Assembly (NCBI RefSeq): GCF_002584985.1
Contig: NZ_NUPZ01000054.1
Location: forward strand, 21,290-85,289
From: Bacillus sp. AFS029637
GTDB lineage: Bacteria > Bacillota > Bacilli > Bacillales > Bacillaceae_G
Direction of reading: 5' to 3'
DNA length: 64,000 bases
In this document: positions 44,466 to 54,500 of the stretch, one piece after another
How positions within the stretch are numbered: position 1 is the stretch's first letter
Layout: each line of letters begins with the position of its first letter
The notes under the pieces: generated by a model
What the model was told of the DNA's origin: nothing
What the model saw: only the letters and a program-made list of their open reading frames with translations
Database searches by the model: none
Position numbers and translations under genes: made by a program

Positions 44466-44836
44466 AGGTTTTATCGATATGAGAGTGATCTATTGGTGAC
44501 TTTAGAAGTCACTAATAGTGACCGCTATGACGACCTATAAAAATATGAATAGACGTATAAAAATACCATCATTAAACGAATATGAACGAAATCCTTTAGT
44601 TAACATGAGCGCTTATTATTAGGCGCTCTTTTTATTTCTGTCACTAACGGTTACTTTTTCTAGATTCCCTTAAAATATACGGATATTGAAGCGCTATAAT
44701 TCCTGTTATTTTATATCCCTATCCCTGACCAACCACTTCCTTAATAAAATCCCCTCCAAGTAAAAGTGTAACATCCATGTTTATTCATGCTCTTTTTACA
44801 CTGTCTACCTTAAGGGGATAATATCATATTCATATT
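44466..44836. other. Intergenic region with a terminator
   Basis: No convincing gene. A hairpin (CTATTGGTGACT / AGTCACTAATAG) is at about 44490-44517, and a terminator GAGCGC / GCGCTC with TTTTT at 44606-44636. A 31-codon ORF at 44526-44621 has no ribosome site and runs into the terminator. Confidence 0.5.
44606..44636 (+). terminator. Terminator downstream of DUF3900
   Basis: GAGCGC / GCGCTC stem followed by TTTTT. Confidence 0.7.
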
Positions 44837-44966
44837 TTAAATGTCGGAGTCCTTTTTTTGATAGTACGATTTAATACTTTCAAAAATCCAAAGAATTTGC
44901 AGTGCCCTCCTTTTCATGCGGGGCTGTGACTGTAAAGTCATAATTGTTTCCTTTAAAATACCCCAT
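44837..44966 (-). other. Two overlapping possible small ORFs
   Basis: An ATG at 44966 has a strong AGGTGAGGAGA site and opens a 28-codon frame (MGYFKGNNYDFTVTAPHEKE, then GTANSLDF). Inside it, in another frame, an ATG at 44941 with AAAGGA opens 34 codons (MTLQSQPRMKRRALQILWIF, then ESIKSYYQKKDSDI). One is probably real, or the pair is a broken gene. Neither is recognised. Confidence 0.3.
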
Positions 44967-45060
44967 GTATCATTCTCCTCACCTCATTTTTCTACAGTTT
45001 AGTTTCATTCGAAAAAACTTTACAACAAAACCCTCGATGATATTCACCTTAAAACGTTCA

Positions 45061-45753
45061 TTATTTTCTTCCCTGTAACTGGACCAACACCCATCTCTTT
45101 TCTCCAACTGCTTGTCGATGTATTTCTTCATAGTGAAATATTTTATGTAAATCTTCCAAAAACGGATAGTGATCAAAATCATCTATTAATAGTAGTGCAT
45201 CTGATTTTAAAAAGTTACAAAAAAGAGGATAAGCGAGGGAACGCCCATTTCCATGTGGACCATCTAAAATCATGATGTCAAAGGATTGTTGTTCCAAAGC
45301 TAGCTGATCTACCTCAGCGTAAAAAGCGTTGTGAATACCGAAAAAGTTGTATTGGTTTTGAGGAACTGATTTTCCATAAGATTCCCAATCCAGATGAGCT
45401 GATTGAGGATGTGAGAAGATTTTTTCCCATTCCTCATCAGTAATTTGCTTTAGTGTTTGTGAATACACCGTAATGTTTTCTAGATCTTCTACACGTGTTG
45501 ATAATTGTGTTGCCCAATCTTTGTCATGTTCTAATGTTGTAACCTTGATCTTTAATAATCCTGAAGAGGAAAGATACTTCCAGAATAAAGTAGATTGGCC
45601 ACCACCAAGTTCCAGAATATGATAAACTTTTTCTTGATCTTCCAATCTCAAGCATAGATGAATGAGTGAATTTCTGCTTAACGCCATTCCTTCATATCCC
45701 CAGCCGTTTTGTTCAGATTCCGTTAGAATTTCTTCTATATTTTTCCTTAGCAT
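45061..45753 (-). CDS. Class I SAM-dependent methyltransferase
   Basis: A 230-residue enzyme with the Rossmann-type SAM motif HILELGGGQSTLFWKYL at about residues 40-56 and the acidic loop TTLEHDKDW about 20 residues on, as in class I methyltransferases. A later IMILDGPHGNGRS block places an Asp at the substrate/cofactor site, as in O-methyltransferase-like enzymes. The ATG at 45753 follows TTGGAGGAACTACG. It is on the opposite strand to DUF3900, next to integrase debris. Target unknown. Confidence 0.83.
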   Translation of the reverse strand: MLRKNIEEILTESEQNGWGYEGMALSRNSLIHLCLRLEDQEKVYHILELGGGQSTLFWKYLSSSGLLKIKVTTLEHDKDWATQLSTRVEDLENITVYSQTLKQITDEEWEKIFSHPQSAHLDWESYGKSVPQNQYNFFGIHNAFYAEVDQLALEQQSFDIMILDGPHGNGRSLAYPLFCNFLKSDALLLIDDFDHYPFLEDLHKIFHYEEIHRQAVGEKRWVLVQLQGRK

Positions 45754-45839
45754 CGTAGTTCCTCCAATTTTAGATTCTATAATGAAAAAAGTATTCAAAA
45801 TAAATATTATGAATTTTGTTTACAGAAAATAACTTTTTT

Positions 45840-46180
45840 GATTTGGAACATAAAATCAAAAGTCATGAGTCCACGAAAGAAATACAATAAGAAGCGGAGG
45901 ATGCTCTTATTAAGCTAAGAGCAGAATTCTTAGATAACGAAATCGTAAACCTTTCACAGATGACTTACAGCGCGTACATGGACGAATGGGTTAAAGAGCG
46001 GAAGATTCATTTACAGAAATCAACGTTCGAATGAGAAAAAGTATTACCAACGAAACTATAACGATCATGACTTAGTAGTATGTGTACGTAAAGAGTTTTA
46101 TCATCTAACGGAAAAACTTGGACTACCAAAGATACGCTGTATATTAAATCATTTATATAAGCCCACTATATCAATTACGA
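45840..46180 (+). pseudogene. Decayed tyrosine-recombinase (integrase) gene
   Basis: Two blocks of one integrase survive. From 45873: EAEDALIKLRAEFLDNEIVN and AYMDEWVKERKIHLQKSTFE, the N-terminal SAM-like binding region of Tn916/phage integrases. After a TGA at 46032 and another frame: YYQRNYNDHDLVVCVRKEF followed by YHLTEKLGLPKIR, which in intact relatives precedes the HDLRHTHA active-site block. Stops at 45888 and 46032 and a large internal deletion make it dead. Confidence 0.75.
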
Positions 46181-46700
46181 ATCTATTCAATATCCATACA
46201 TGCCTGAAGAAGGTATCATGAAAATAGGCGAACTAAAAATACACCAAGCATCACATGCCCGCTACTTTGAAGACTTCTTAAAATTCGTTGAGTACGAACG
46301 CTCTATGCCTGAAATTATGAAAACGCAAGTAATGTACATGGTATATGACCAAATTGAAGATGTATTTGAAGAAGGTACGGAAGAACGCGAAATTATGGAA
46401 CAGTTTTCAACCGAAGAAGTAACGGAAGCGACTGCTCAAATCGTCGAGCACGCTCCTGAAGTGGAATTAAAGCTAAAAGCAGATCATATCTCTGTGAAGG
46501 CTCTGCTTGCTGATTTCGGGGATCAAATATATATTGCAAAGGTAAACAATCGATATGTACTTATAATCAAAGTAGATACGCTAACATTTGAGAAAGGATT
46601 CTCTCCTATTTAATTCTTAAAGCCAGATGAATTGCAAGATGTGATTGAACAGACTGAGAATAAGCAGCAATTTTCGTATGATCCGAATGGGATTGAATAG
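46181..46700 (+). pseudogene. Truncated second copy of the DUF3900 gene
   Basis: This matches the 3' half of the intact gene at 43389-44465 in order, starting at ESIQYPYMPEEG. A 48-base deletion between GAACGTGAA- and CGCGAA-type direct repeats removes 16 codons. A TAA at 46611-46613 replaces a Glu codon (GFSPI-stop-FLKPDEL). The last codons (QQFSYDPNGIE) differ from the intact gene. The start and first half are gone, and the integrase relic lies just upstream. Confidence 0.82.
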
Positions 46701-46734
46701 AACCACGAATTAACTCCATTAAAAAGTAAATACT

Positions 46735-46773
46735 AAAAACTCCTATATCTATACATGGAATAGGAGTTTTTAC
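46735..46773. terminator. Terminator between the scar and the exonuclease gene
   Basis: AAAAACTCCTAT / ATAGGAGTTTTT stem, loop with TACATGG. Confidence 0.75.
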
Positions 46774-46833
46774 GTTGCTCAATAATAAATTCTCCTCACA
46801 AAAAGAGGACTAACCTTAGCTACCTTAACACAT

Positions 46834-47688
46834 TTACGTTATCTTTCCCTCTTCCTTCACCCTCTCCATCTCAGCCAAATACCTAATCTGTCTTTCCGCT
46901 TTTCTCACTGCCGTACGAAAATGTTTCTTCAGAAGTTCCACTGTATTTTCACTTATATAATATCTTTCCGTTATACTTTCCCACGTGTCACTACTTTCAA
47001 ATGTGCTCCATACGAAAGGTCGTTCTGTATTTTTTCTCATTTCTTTAAATACCCATTTTCGCATCTTTTTTTTCGCTTTTTCTGTTAGTTTCCCGTCCTT
47101 TGCAAGTTCAAGCTCACCATGTCTTTTGTATCGCTTATAAATATCCCTCTCGCTATACACTTTAAGAAGTATATTTGCTGTATTCTCAGCATCTGCTAAA
47201 GCTCTGTGCTGTTTCCCTTCCCATGTTAAACCGAGCTGTTCTACTGCAAATTGTAAACTTGGTGTATGCTCAAATAATTCTTCATACGCTTGGAAAACAA
47301 ATTTCTGCAAATCCATTCTACTTTCTTTTTCCATACATGGGCATGCTACATCATGTAACGTACAATCATGAGATAGAAAACGATAATCTTCTTTTCCCCA
47401 TGAAACAAATATAGAATCTTCTCCGATGAACTGAATAAATTTCTCTATAATTTGAGGGAATTTTTCTACACCAATTAAATCTTTCTTTGTAATTCCAGTT
47501 AATTTTGTTGTATGGCGAGTTAATCGTGCACTTGGTTTCACTAACTCCGAAAATTCTTCAATTATCTTCATTGTACCTATTTCTATTTTTACAGCTCCGA
47601 TATCAACTACCTCTGACGGATCTTCTGATTTATACGGTCTGAAATTCCTCTCAATATCGAACACAATGAAATGTGTAGCATTTTTCAA
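46834..47688 (-). CDS. DEDDh-type 3'-5' exonuclease (KapD-like)
   Basis: A 284-residue exonuclease-fold protein. The N-terminal motif FIVFDIERN gives the first acidic pair, WGKEDYRFL the second Asp, and HRALADAENT the His and last Asp, fitting the DEDDh class (DnaQ/RNase T). The fold ends at about residue 185. The C-terminal 100 residues are basic and helical (KAKKKMRKWVFKEMRK) and end in RKAERQIRYLAEMERV, perhaps a nucleic-acid-binding domain. TTG start with GAGG and an 8-base gap. B. subtilis KapD is the nearest known type. Confidence 0.83.
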   Translation of the reverse strand: MKNATHFIVFDIERNFRPYKSEDPSEVVDIGAVKIEIGTMKIIEEFSELVKPSARLTRHTTKLTGITKKDLIGVEKFPQIIEKFIQFIGEDSIFVSWGKEDYRFLSHDCTLHDVACPCMEKESRMDLQKFVFQAYEELFEHTPSLQFAVEQLGLTWEGKQHRALADAENTANILLKVYSERDIYKRYKRHGELELAKDGKLTEKAKKKMRKWVFKEMRKNTERPFVWSTFESSDTWESITERYYISENTVELLKKHFRTAVRKAERQIRYLAEMERVKEEGKIT

Positions 47689-47839
47689 TTTATTTACCTC
47701 TTTCTATATTCCTTTTCACACCAATACTCTATTTTCAGTATTTATTTATTCATGTACTTTATGCAAAAATAACCCGAATAAAAGAACGAAAATTCAGTCT
47801 TATTATTATATGTAGGTAGGAGGACACCAATAAAAATGC

Positions 47840-47869
47840 AAAAAAAAGAAGGGCGAGCCCTTCTTTTTT
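47840..47869 (-). terminator. Terminator after the cold-shock gene
   Basis: AAAAGAAGGGC-GAG-CCCTTCTTTT stem-loop. Confidence 0.88.
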
Positions 47870-47875
47870 CAAAAA

Positions 47876-48076
47876 TTACTTCTTGTTAACGTTAGTAGCT
47901 TGAGGTCCACGGTTACCTTGTTCTACTTCGAAAGTAACTTCTTGACCTTCTTCTAAAGTTTTGAAGCCTTCGCCTTGGATAGCTGAGAAATGAACGAATA
48001 CGTCTTCTCCGCCTTCAACTTCGATGAAACCGAAACCTTTTTCTGAGTTAAACCATTTTACTTTACCGTTTTGCAT
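47876..48076 (-). CDS. Cold-shock protein (CspA family)
   Basis: A 66-residue nucleic-acid chaperone with RNP1 (KGFGFIEV) and RNP2 (VFVHFSAI), the single OB-fold cold-shock domain. Length and composition are typical of B. cereus CspA-CspE, but which paralog cannot be told. The ATG has AGGAGG upstream. About 75 bases separate the start from the terminator of the next gene upstream, leaving room for a short leader. Confidence 0.93.
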   Translation of the reverse strand: MQNGKVKWFNSEKGFGFIEVEGGEDVFVHFSAIQGEGFKTLEEGQEVTFEVEQGNRGPQATNVNKK

Positions 48077-48149
48077 GAAAAAAATCCTCCTACAATGTAC
48101 CTATATGTACATATTCATTTTCAACCACCTTACAATAATAAGCCAGACA

Positions 48150-48208
48150 TTAAAAAACTGCAACCTCTGAGGAGATTTAACATTGCTATCCTCCTCGGAA
48201 GTTACAGC
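48150..48208 (-). terminator. Terminator after the beta-propeller-like gene
   Basis: On the minus strand CTGTAACTTCCGAGGAG pairs with CTCCTCAGAGGTTGCAG, followed by TTTTTT. Confidence 0.75.
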
Positions 48209-48291
48209 TCATTTAAATCTCTATATTATTAAAAGTAAAATGGTTTAAATATAATATATCATATCAATATAATAAAAGCAAACTTTTTTTG

Positions 48292-49191
48292 CTATACAAC
48301 TTTTTTCTTCCACTGCATCGCTTTTGATTCACCTGACCCAGCTACAACATAACCTTCTTTTTGATTAACGATGCGCCAACCATGCCCTTTAACCGAGTCA
48401 CATACTGTAACAATTCCTTCAGCAAGGTGCACACGACAAATCGTACTAATTCCCGCCTTATTTTGCGTTGAAGTCGTATATAGTACATTTTGGTCTACAC
48501 TTAAGTCTAAATAGCTACTCGCTTTCTGCTCGCTTTGACATGTGTGCCAATATGTTTTTTCGCTCTCAATACTTTCATCTATTTTACAAAAAGAAATATT
48601 TCCACTTATTCCTTTACACGATCCACTCGCCGCTACTAAATAAGAATTATATATAGTCAACGCAGAGATCATCTGATTCTTCACTATTTTAATCCGTTTT
48701 AATTTACGTGTCTCTAAATCAAAAAGCCAAACCCCACCATATTTAGCATGTATTTTCGTACCGATAAATAAGTAATGTTTATATAAAAATAACGAACGAA
48801 TAGACGGTGCATCACTGCCATAATCAAGAAATGGATGAATGGTCTCCCATGTAGAACCAAAATTATTAGAATGATATAGTGTTTTATCTCCATGGGCAAC
48901 CACTATTCCACTCTTATTACTACACACATTCCAGCTCGTTGCTTTCGTTGGGAAGCGCCGAACTTCCCATGCGTTTCCACCATTCATACTACGAATAAAA
49001 ACTCCTTCGTCTCCTACTCCGTAAACTACGTTACCTTCACTATGTAAATCTCGAATTCGTTTTTGAAACCCATTTAAAATCTGTTTCCATTCTCCATCTT
49101 GTTCAATGAATAAGCCGTTATATGTAGTAGCTAACAACAGTTTTCCATCTCTTAACTTTGTAATAGCAGTTGCACTTAACATTGTCTCCAC
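48292..49191 (-). CDS. Beta-propeller/BNR-repeat-like protein
   Basis: A 299-residue cytoplasmic protein with several Asp-box-like repeats (SMNGGNAWEVRRF, SNNFGSTWETI), typical of sialidase-like beta propellers. No signal peptide and no catalytic site of sialidases is seen. It may be a scaffold or sensor. The start is GTG at 49191 with GGGAG and a 7-base gap. It lies 16 bases downstream of the flavodoxin stop, so it is probably the second gene of the Fur-controlled operon. Confidence 0.68.
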   Translation of the reverse strand: METMLSATAITKLRDGKLLLATTYNGLFIEQDGEWKQILNGFQKRIRDLHSEGNVVYGVGDEGVFIRSMNGGNAWEVRRFPTKATSWNVCSNKSGIVVAHGDKTLYHSNNFGSTWETIHPFLDYGSDAPSIRSLFLYKHYLFIGTKIHAKYGGVWLFDLETRKLKRIKIVKNQMISALTIYNSYLVAASGSCKGISGNISFCKIDESIESEKTYWHTCQSEQKASSYLDLSVDQNVLYTTSTQNKAGISTICRVHLAEGIVTVCDSVKGHGWRIVNQKEGYVVAGSGESKAMQWKKKVV

Positions 49192-49207
49192 GTTGACACT
49201 CCCATTC

Positions 49208-49651
49208 TTAGAACTTCTCAGCAAATGCAATTGCAAAATTACTGCATTTTTCGATATCCTCTTCATCTTCTGGAGCTAGTTCGATTTTCAATCCTTCTTG
49301 TACAAGCTCTGCACCACGTTCTACGAGACGTTCTTCAAAAATTGTCACCGCTTCACAAAACAGCTCATACGCCGTATCACCTGATCCGAATACCGCTACT
49401 TTTTTCCCTGCTAAATCTATATTTTCTAAATCCTCATGAAAATCTTCCGCTTCAAATGGTAACTCACCATCGCCCCACGTATAAGATCCTAAAATGATTC
49501 CATCATAAGCTAACAATTCTTCAGCATCCATGCCTTCCATTTCTTGCAATACTACTTCATGATCAAAGGCATCTAAACTTACTTTAATTAAATCAGCAAT
49601 ACTCTCTGTATTTCCTGACATACTTGCATATGCTATTAAAATTTTCGCCAC
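49208..49651 (-). CDS. Flavodoxin
   Basis: A 147-residue FMN-binding electron carrier. The phosphate loop is YASMSGNTESIADLI at about residues 8-22, and the isoalloxazine loops are GSYTWGDGELP (about 56-66) and GSGDTAYELFCEAV (about 90-103). It resembles YkuN/YkuP of B. subtilis, short-chain flavodoxins induced by iron starvation to replace ferredoxin. A Fur-type operator lies directly upstream at 49678-49713. First gene of a unit with the beta-propeller-like gene. Confidence 0.92.
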   Translation of the reverse strand: MAKILIAYASMSGNTESIADLIKVSLDAFDHEVVLQEMEGMDAEELLAYDGIILGSYTWGDGELPFEAEDFHEDLENIDLAGKKVAVFGSGDTAYELFCEAVTIFEERLVERGAELVQEGLKIELAPEDEEDIEKCSNFAIAFAEKF

Positions 49652-49677
49652 CTTGGCATCCCCCTCTAACGATAAAT

Positions 49678-49713
49678 GATTCTCATTCTCATTATATTAA
49701 TAATGAGAATCAA
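49678..49713 (-). promoter_or_regulatory. Fur box upstream of flavodoxin
   Basis: TGATTCTCATTCTCATTA and TAATGAGAATCA are overlapping copies of the Bacillus Fur half-site (TGATAATNATTATCA type), placed at -30 to -60 from the flavodoxin start. It predicts repression by Fur with iron and derepression in iron limitation. Confidence 0.8.
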
Positions 49714-49748
49714 TTTCAATTATATTTTTTATTTTATTTATTCCATAC

Positions 49749-49789
49749 AAAAAAGCACAGATGTCTATACAATCATCTGTGCTTTTTTA
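49749..49789 (-). terminator. Terminator after the acetate transporter gene
   Basis: AAAAGCACAGATG / CATCTGTGCTTTT stem. Confidence 0.85.
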
Positions 49790-50410
49790 TTACTTTTTAA
49801 AAATACCAAATGGCTTTCCAACTGGTAAAACAACTTTTCCGAAGTGTGTATTTAACACTGCTGCTGCTGAACCATAGAAAGATAATAATGAAATAAGAAG
49901 TTCAGAATATGCTGCTAAATTATGCATTGCGTGCGGCATAACACCTAAAGTACTTAATGAAAGACCAATAAATAAGAAATCAATAAGTACGAAAATCATA
50001 AATAATACTTTATGTGTTTCCATTGCACCAATCGTCATAAAGATTGTGAAAATCAAATATCCAATAAAGGCTACACCAAGCTGTTTTGAATCTGCAGTTT
50101 GGGCTAGTTTTTCGCCAAATACTCCAAGTTGAATTAACCAAGTCGTTCCAACACCTAACCAAAATAGGCCGTACGCACCAAATGCTGTTGTACCGAACGT
50201 ATTGTTATGCTTTGCATCGTGAATGCATGCAAAGATTTGTGCAAATCCTCCTAAAAAGATTGCCCATGGTAATACAAGTGAAACGCCATCTGTTAAACCT
50301 AACTTTTGAGATGATGCTACAAGTGTTACCATTGCTAATCCAAATAAACCAATTCCAGATGGATCTGCTGTTGTCATTTTTACATGATATGTAGTAGTTT
50401 GATTGCTCAT
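49790..50410 (-). CDS. Acetate uptake transporter (SatP/GPR1-FUN34-YaaH family)
   Basis: A 206-residue six-span membrane protein of the AceTr family. The N-terminal motif ADPSGIGLFGLAMVT stands where the family has NPAPLGL. Family members move acetate, succinate or, in archaea, other small acids. Start by RBS is the ATG at 50410. The variant motif (PSG rather than PAP) suggests checking specificity. Single gene, with terminator downstream. Confidence 0.85.
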   Translation of the reverse strand: MSNQTTTYHVKMTTADPSGIGLFGLAMVTLVASSQKLGLTDGVSLVLPWAIFLGGFAQIFACIHDAKHNNTFGTTAFGAYGLFWLGVGTTWLIQLGVFGEKLAQTADSKQLGVAFIGYLIFTIFMTIGAMETHKVLFMIFVLIDFLFIGLSLSTLGVMPHAMHNLAAYSELLISLLSFYGSAAAVLNTHFGKVVLPVGKPFGIFKK

Positions 50411-50496
50411 ATAAACCTCCTGATTATAAACATACTCGAATACAATACTTAAATCAGAAGACTATGTCAATGGTTTTTTTTGTATGTTGTCAGACC

Positions 50497-50892
50497 TTAT
50501 ATCTTATAATAATCGAATATACTTTCGACCAATTCGTAAGGTTTTACATTTACATTTTCCAACTCTTTTATCGGCATCCATAACGGAATATAGATTCCTC
50601 TATCTTTCTGCTTAAACTCCTCCCCTTTTCCGTTTCCAAAGAATCCATCCGTAATATAGGCTTCATAATAATATTCGGTACCTTTATACTTCACCTTTGT
50701 AATAAGGCTCCTCACTTCTATATGTATCCCTAATTCTTCATATGCCTCTCGCTTCGTTGCCTCTTCAGGTGTTTCACCTTCCTCGATTCCTCCGCCTGGA
50801 AAAACATAATACGTCTCATCTTCTCGAATACGTTTTATAAGAGCAATTTTTCCGTCCTGCACAATAATAGCTGCACCACGATGTCTTATCAC
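50497..50892 (-). CDS. NUDIX hydrolase
   Basis: A 131-residue NUDIX enzyme. The complete box GGGIEEGETPEEATKREAYEELGI lies at about residues 32-55, written here as GGGIEEGE then TPEEATKREAYEELGI. It hydrolyses nucleoside diphosphates linked to another moiety. Substrate unknown. It overlaps the ASCH gene by four bases (ATGA), so both are translationally coupled, a combination that suggests RNA or nucleotide metabolism. Confidence 0.88.
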   Translation of the reverse strand: MIRHRGAAIIVQDGKIALIKRIREDETYYVFPGGGIEEGETPEEATKREAYEELGIHIEVRSLITKVKYKGTEYYYEAYITDGFFGNGKGEEFKQKDRGIYIPLWMPIKELENVNVKPYELVESIFDYYKI

Positions 50893-51230
50893 TTTATTAC
50901 CTCAATGCCAATCGCAACCGTTCCCAAATTTTCCTCTTGTTCTTTCGTATATATTTTGTATGTACTTTCTAGCATTTCCTCTAAACTATTATTTTCACAA
51001 TCCAATAATTTTTTATCAATGTGTTCATACATTGCTTTAAAGCTTTCATATCGTGTTATTTCCATTACTTTTACAGCCATCGTTTCTGCCGTCGTAAGGT
51101 TTGTAAATACAATTTCATCGCCTTGTTTTATAAGTTGACGTTTTTTGTCGTATAACCGTACTTCATACACTTTTTTTCCTGATTGAATTGACTGAAAAGG
51201 TTTGTTATATAATCCCATTTTGTGTTTCAT
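50889..51230 (-). CDS. ASCH domain protein
   Basis: A 113-residue protein of the ASCH fold, related to PUA RNA-binding domains. The family pattern KPFQSIQSGKKVYEVRLYDKKR and GDEIVFTNL is clear. Some ASCH proteins are RNA-binding or nucleases; others are N4-acetylcytidine amidohydrolases (YqfB). The start is the ATG at 51230 with GGGAG and an 8-base gap, not an upstream GTG at 51239. It leads the NUDIX gene, overlapping by four bases. Confidence 0.8.
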   Translation of the reverse strand: MKHKMGLYNKPFQSIQSGKKVYEVRLYDKKRQLIKQGDEIVFTNLTTAETMAVKVMEITRYESFKAMYEHIDKKLLDCENNSLEEMLESTYKIYTKEQEENLGTVAIGIEVIK

Positions 51231-51587
51231 ACATTCCACTCCCTTTTATTTACTTTACTTACTAACATACTGACACATTACCAATCCATTAACACAGTTC
51301 GACTTCCCTATCTATTATTTACTCTAGTGAGGATGCTGAAATTGCTATGTTATATTTAAATCAAAAATCTGAATATAGTAAATATGATATCGATGATTAC
51401 ATTTATAGTAAAGTTGGCCCACCTATTTTTTCTTGGAATGATGAAACGAAATTAAAATAGGTAAGTTCTGTTCATTAGGAGAAGAAGTTGTTTTCACACT
51501 TGGCGGTGGCATCTTGTTGATTGGATAACGACTTATCCATAATATGAAAAAAGCATCCTATTCTTTCTTGCAGGATGCTTTTGGTAT
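51231..51587. other. 357-base region with a gene fragment
   Basis: At 51322-51460 a plus-strand open frame (SSEDAEIAMLYLNQKSEYSK, then YDIDDYIYSKVGPPIFSWND) has coding-like composition but no ribosome site at a suitable distance. The next frame continues for about 20 hydrophobic codons. It looks like debris of a lost gene. A terminator for the DUF11 gene is at 51547-51582. Confidence 0.45.
51547..51582 (-). terminator. Terminator of the DUF11 giant gene
   Basis: AAAAGCATCCTA / CAGGATGCTTTT stem with T run on the minus strand. Confidence 0.82.
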
Positions 51588-54500
51588 TTATTTTCTATTT
51601 ATAAGCAAGTGATTACATAGGGGACATTGAAATCGAATTTTATCTAAACAATTAAAGTTTGTTTCGCAAATTTGTTCAATCGTTGGAACAAACGGAATGA
51701 TAACTATGTTACTTTCTATTATTTGTGTCACAGGCGGTAATACTGTTCCTACTTCATATTCAAAGCGAATACTAGCTTGATTAATATAATTGCCTGAACC
51801 ACTTGGTGCTCGTTCAACTATTACTTGGAACGAAACTGCGCGTGCTTCCCCCGAACTTAAACTACCTATTAAAAATCCCGATACTGGATTTACATTTGGC
51901 ACTGGAGTATTATCAACCTTTACACTTCCAAGGACAAATCCAACACTACTATCTAACATATCTTGAAAACGAATATTTTGTATGCCAGTATCCCCCGTAT
52001 TTGTAATAACTGTCGTAAACGTAATAACATCTCCAATTGTTGCTGTTTGCAAATCTGCCCTTTTTACAACTATCGTTGAGACATTCGGCTGAATAAATGG
52101 TATTACAACTGTGTTACTATCACCTTCAACTACTACAGGCGGTTCATTAGGGTTTACAGTTGCAAGCCCATTCGCAGTAGCAGTATTTGTAACTAAATTA
52201 TTTATTTGTCCTCCTGTTATTACAACTTGGAAATTAATAATTGCTGCATCATTTGGCTGAAAATCACCTAACAGGATACCAGTATTCGGATTAGCAAATG
52301 GAAGAGGTACATCATTTACCGTTACCGTACCATTTATAAATAACGTATTAGGATCAAGAATATCTGTTAAAACAATATTCATCACAGGAACTGTACTATC
52401 ATTTATAACAGCAATTCCGTAAGTGACAACATCTCCTATCATCGCTACTTCAAAGTTTGCTCCTTTTGCAACAAATAAGATTGCCGTATTTACCGTTACA
52501 ATAACTGTATTGCTCGTGTCCATCACTGTAATTGGTGGCTCTCCTGGTACTAAAATATATTCTGCTAATGCCCCAGCAACGTTCACTACTGTACCGCCAT
52601 CTGGAAAACTTGTAATCGTAGCTTCATATGTTACAATCGCTGTTTCACCAACTGGAATGTCTAAAATCGTAAATCCAGCCTCTGGATTTACTCCAGGACG
52701 CGCGACTCCATTTACCATTACACTATTTGGTACAAAAGTAGCTTCCGGAGATAAAGTATCAATAAATTGAACATTCGTCGCATCAGCTGTACCGGTATTT
52801 AATATACGAACAGTATACGTTACCGTTTCCCCTACTCCAACAATTGAATTGTCTACTTCTTTTAGCATATCTAAGCTACCTCGATTTACTGGAGTTACTG
52901 TCGTATTACTTGGACTCGTAATTGTAAACGGTGGTTCTCCTGGAATCATTTCAAAATCACCAGTGACTCTCGCTGTATTCATAATACTATTAGAAGGCGG
53001 AATTGAAATTACATTTACTTCAAATGTGATTAATACGCTATCCCCTACCGCAAGATCCGGTAATAAAAAGCCTACAAAAGGATCTAAACCTACTTGCGAA
53101 ATTCCATTTATTTGTACACTTCCAGTAACAAATTCTAAACTAGCCGATGGAACATCGATAAACTGAACATTCGCCGCTTGTACTGTTCCCGTATTTGTAA
53201 CTTGCACACTATAAGTTAACGTATCTCCTAATCGAGTTGCTTCTTTATTTACAGTTTTTACAACACTGAATCGTCCTCTATTTACTCTTGTTATTGTCGT
53301 ATTACTCGGCTCTGTTACTACAACTGGTGGTTCTCCCGGCACTAAAGTAAAGCTTCCAGTTATATTTGCAACGTTCGTTATTGTTCCTGATGACGGAATC
53401 GTTGTAACTGTCGCTTGAAACGCCACTATAACTATTTCGCCAACAAGTATATCTCCAACCTCAAATCCAGTAATCGGATTTAAGTTTGGTTGCAGTGCTC
53501 CATTTATCGTGACACTATTTGGTACAAATGACGCTCCTGCTGAAATCGTATCAATAAACTGAACATTGTTAGCTGTTACTGTTCCCGTATTCGTTATTTG
53601 CACCGTATACGTTAATACATCTCCAACTTGTGTAGCTGTTCTATTTACTTGTTTAATAACATTAAAGCGTCCTCTATTTACAGTTGTAAGCGTTGTGTTA
53701 CTTGGCTGATTTACTACAACTGCCGGTTCTCCTGGTACTAATATAAAGCTTCCAGTAGCATGTGCTGTATTGGCAATAGTCCCGTTTGTTGGGACACTGA
53801 CAACCGTGACTTGGAAGGTGACTTCTACACTTCCCCCTGGATTTAAATCTGGAAGCGGGAATCCATTATTAGGATTGAATCCAGGTTGTATCACACCGCC
53901 TATTGTTACACTGCTTTGGACGAATGTTATAGAGGAAGGTAATACATCACTATATTGAACATTCGTCGCTATCACTGTCCCTGTATTTTGAACTACTGTT
54001 GTATATGTGAGTATATCGCCTACGGCAACAACTGGCTTACTTACTGATTTTAAAACATTCAAACCAGACTCATTTATTTCCGTTAATGTCGTGTTACTTG
54101 TCGTCGTTTCCGTAATAGGCAGCTCTGTTTCACTTACAGTAAATGTAGCTGTAACGTCTACAAAGTTAACAACTGTTCTACCTTCTGGTATGCTCGTTAC
54201 CATCTCTTGATAGGTGACACGTACAAAATCATCTACAGGTATATTTGGAACTGTAAAACCACTAAAAGGATTTAATCCTGGTGCTGGTACCAAGTTTATA
54301 CTTACACTTCCTGGTACAAACGCTACACCTTCGGAAGTCGTATCAATAAATTGAACATTGGTCGCTGCCACTGTTCCAAAATTAAAAATCAATACATCGT
54401 AAGTTAAAATTTCTCCTACAGTCGCTACTTCCTTATCTACTAATTTTAGCGGAAAAATAAACGCTATATTAATCGTCGTAACGACTAAATTCGTCAATAT

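Noticed and set aside
44526..44621. 31-codon plus-strand frame after DUF3900
   Set aside because: No ribosome site, and it runs into a terminator stem.
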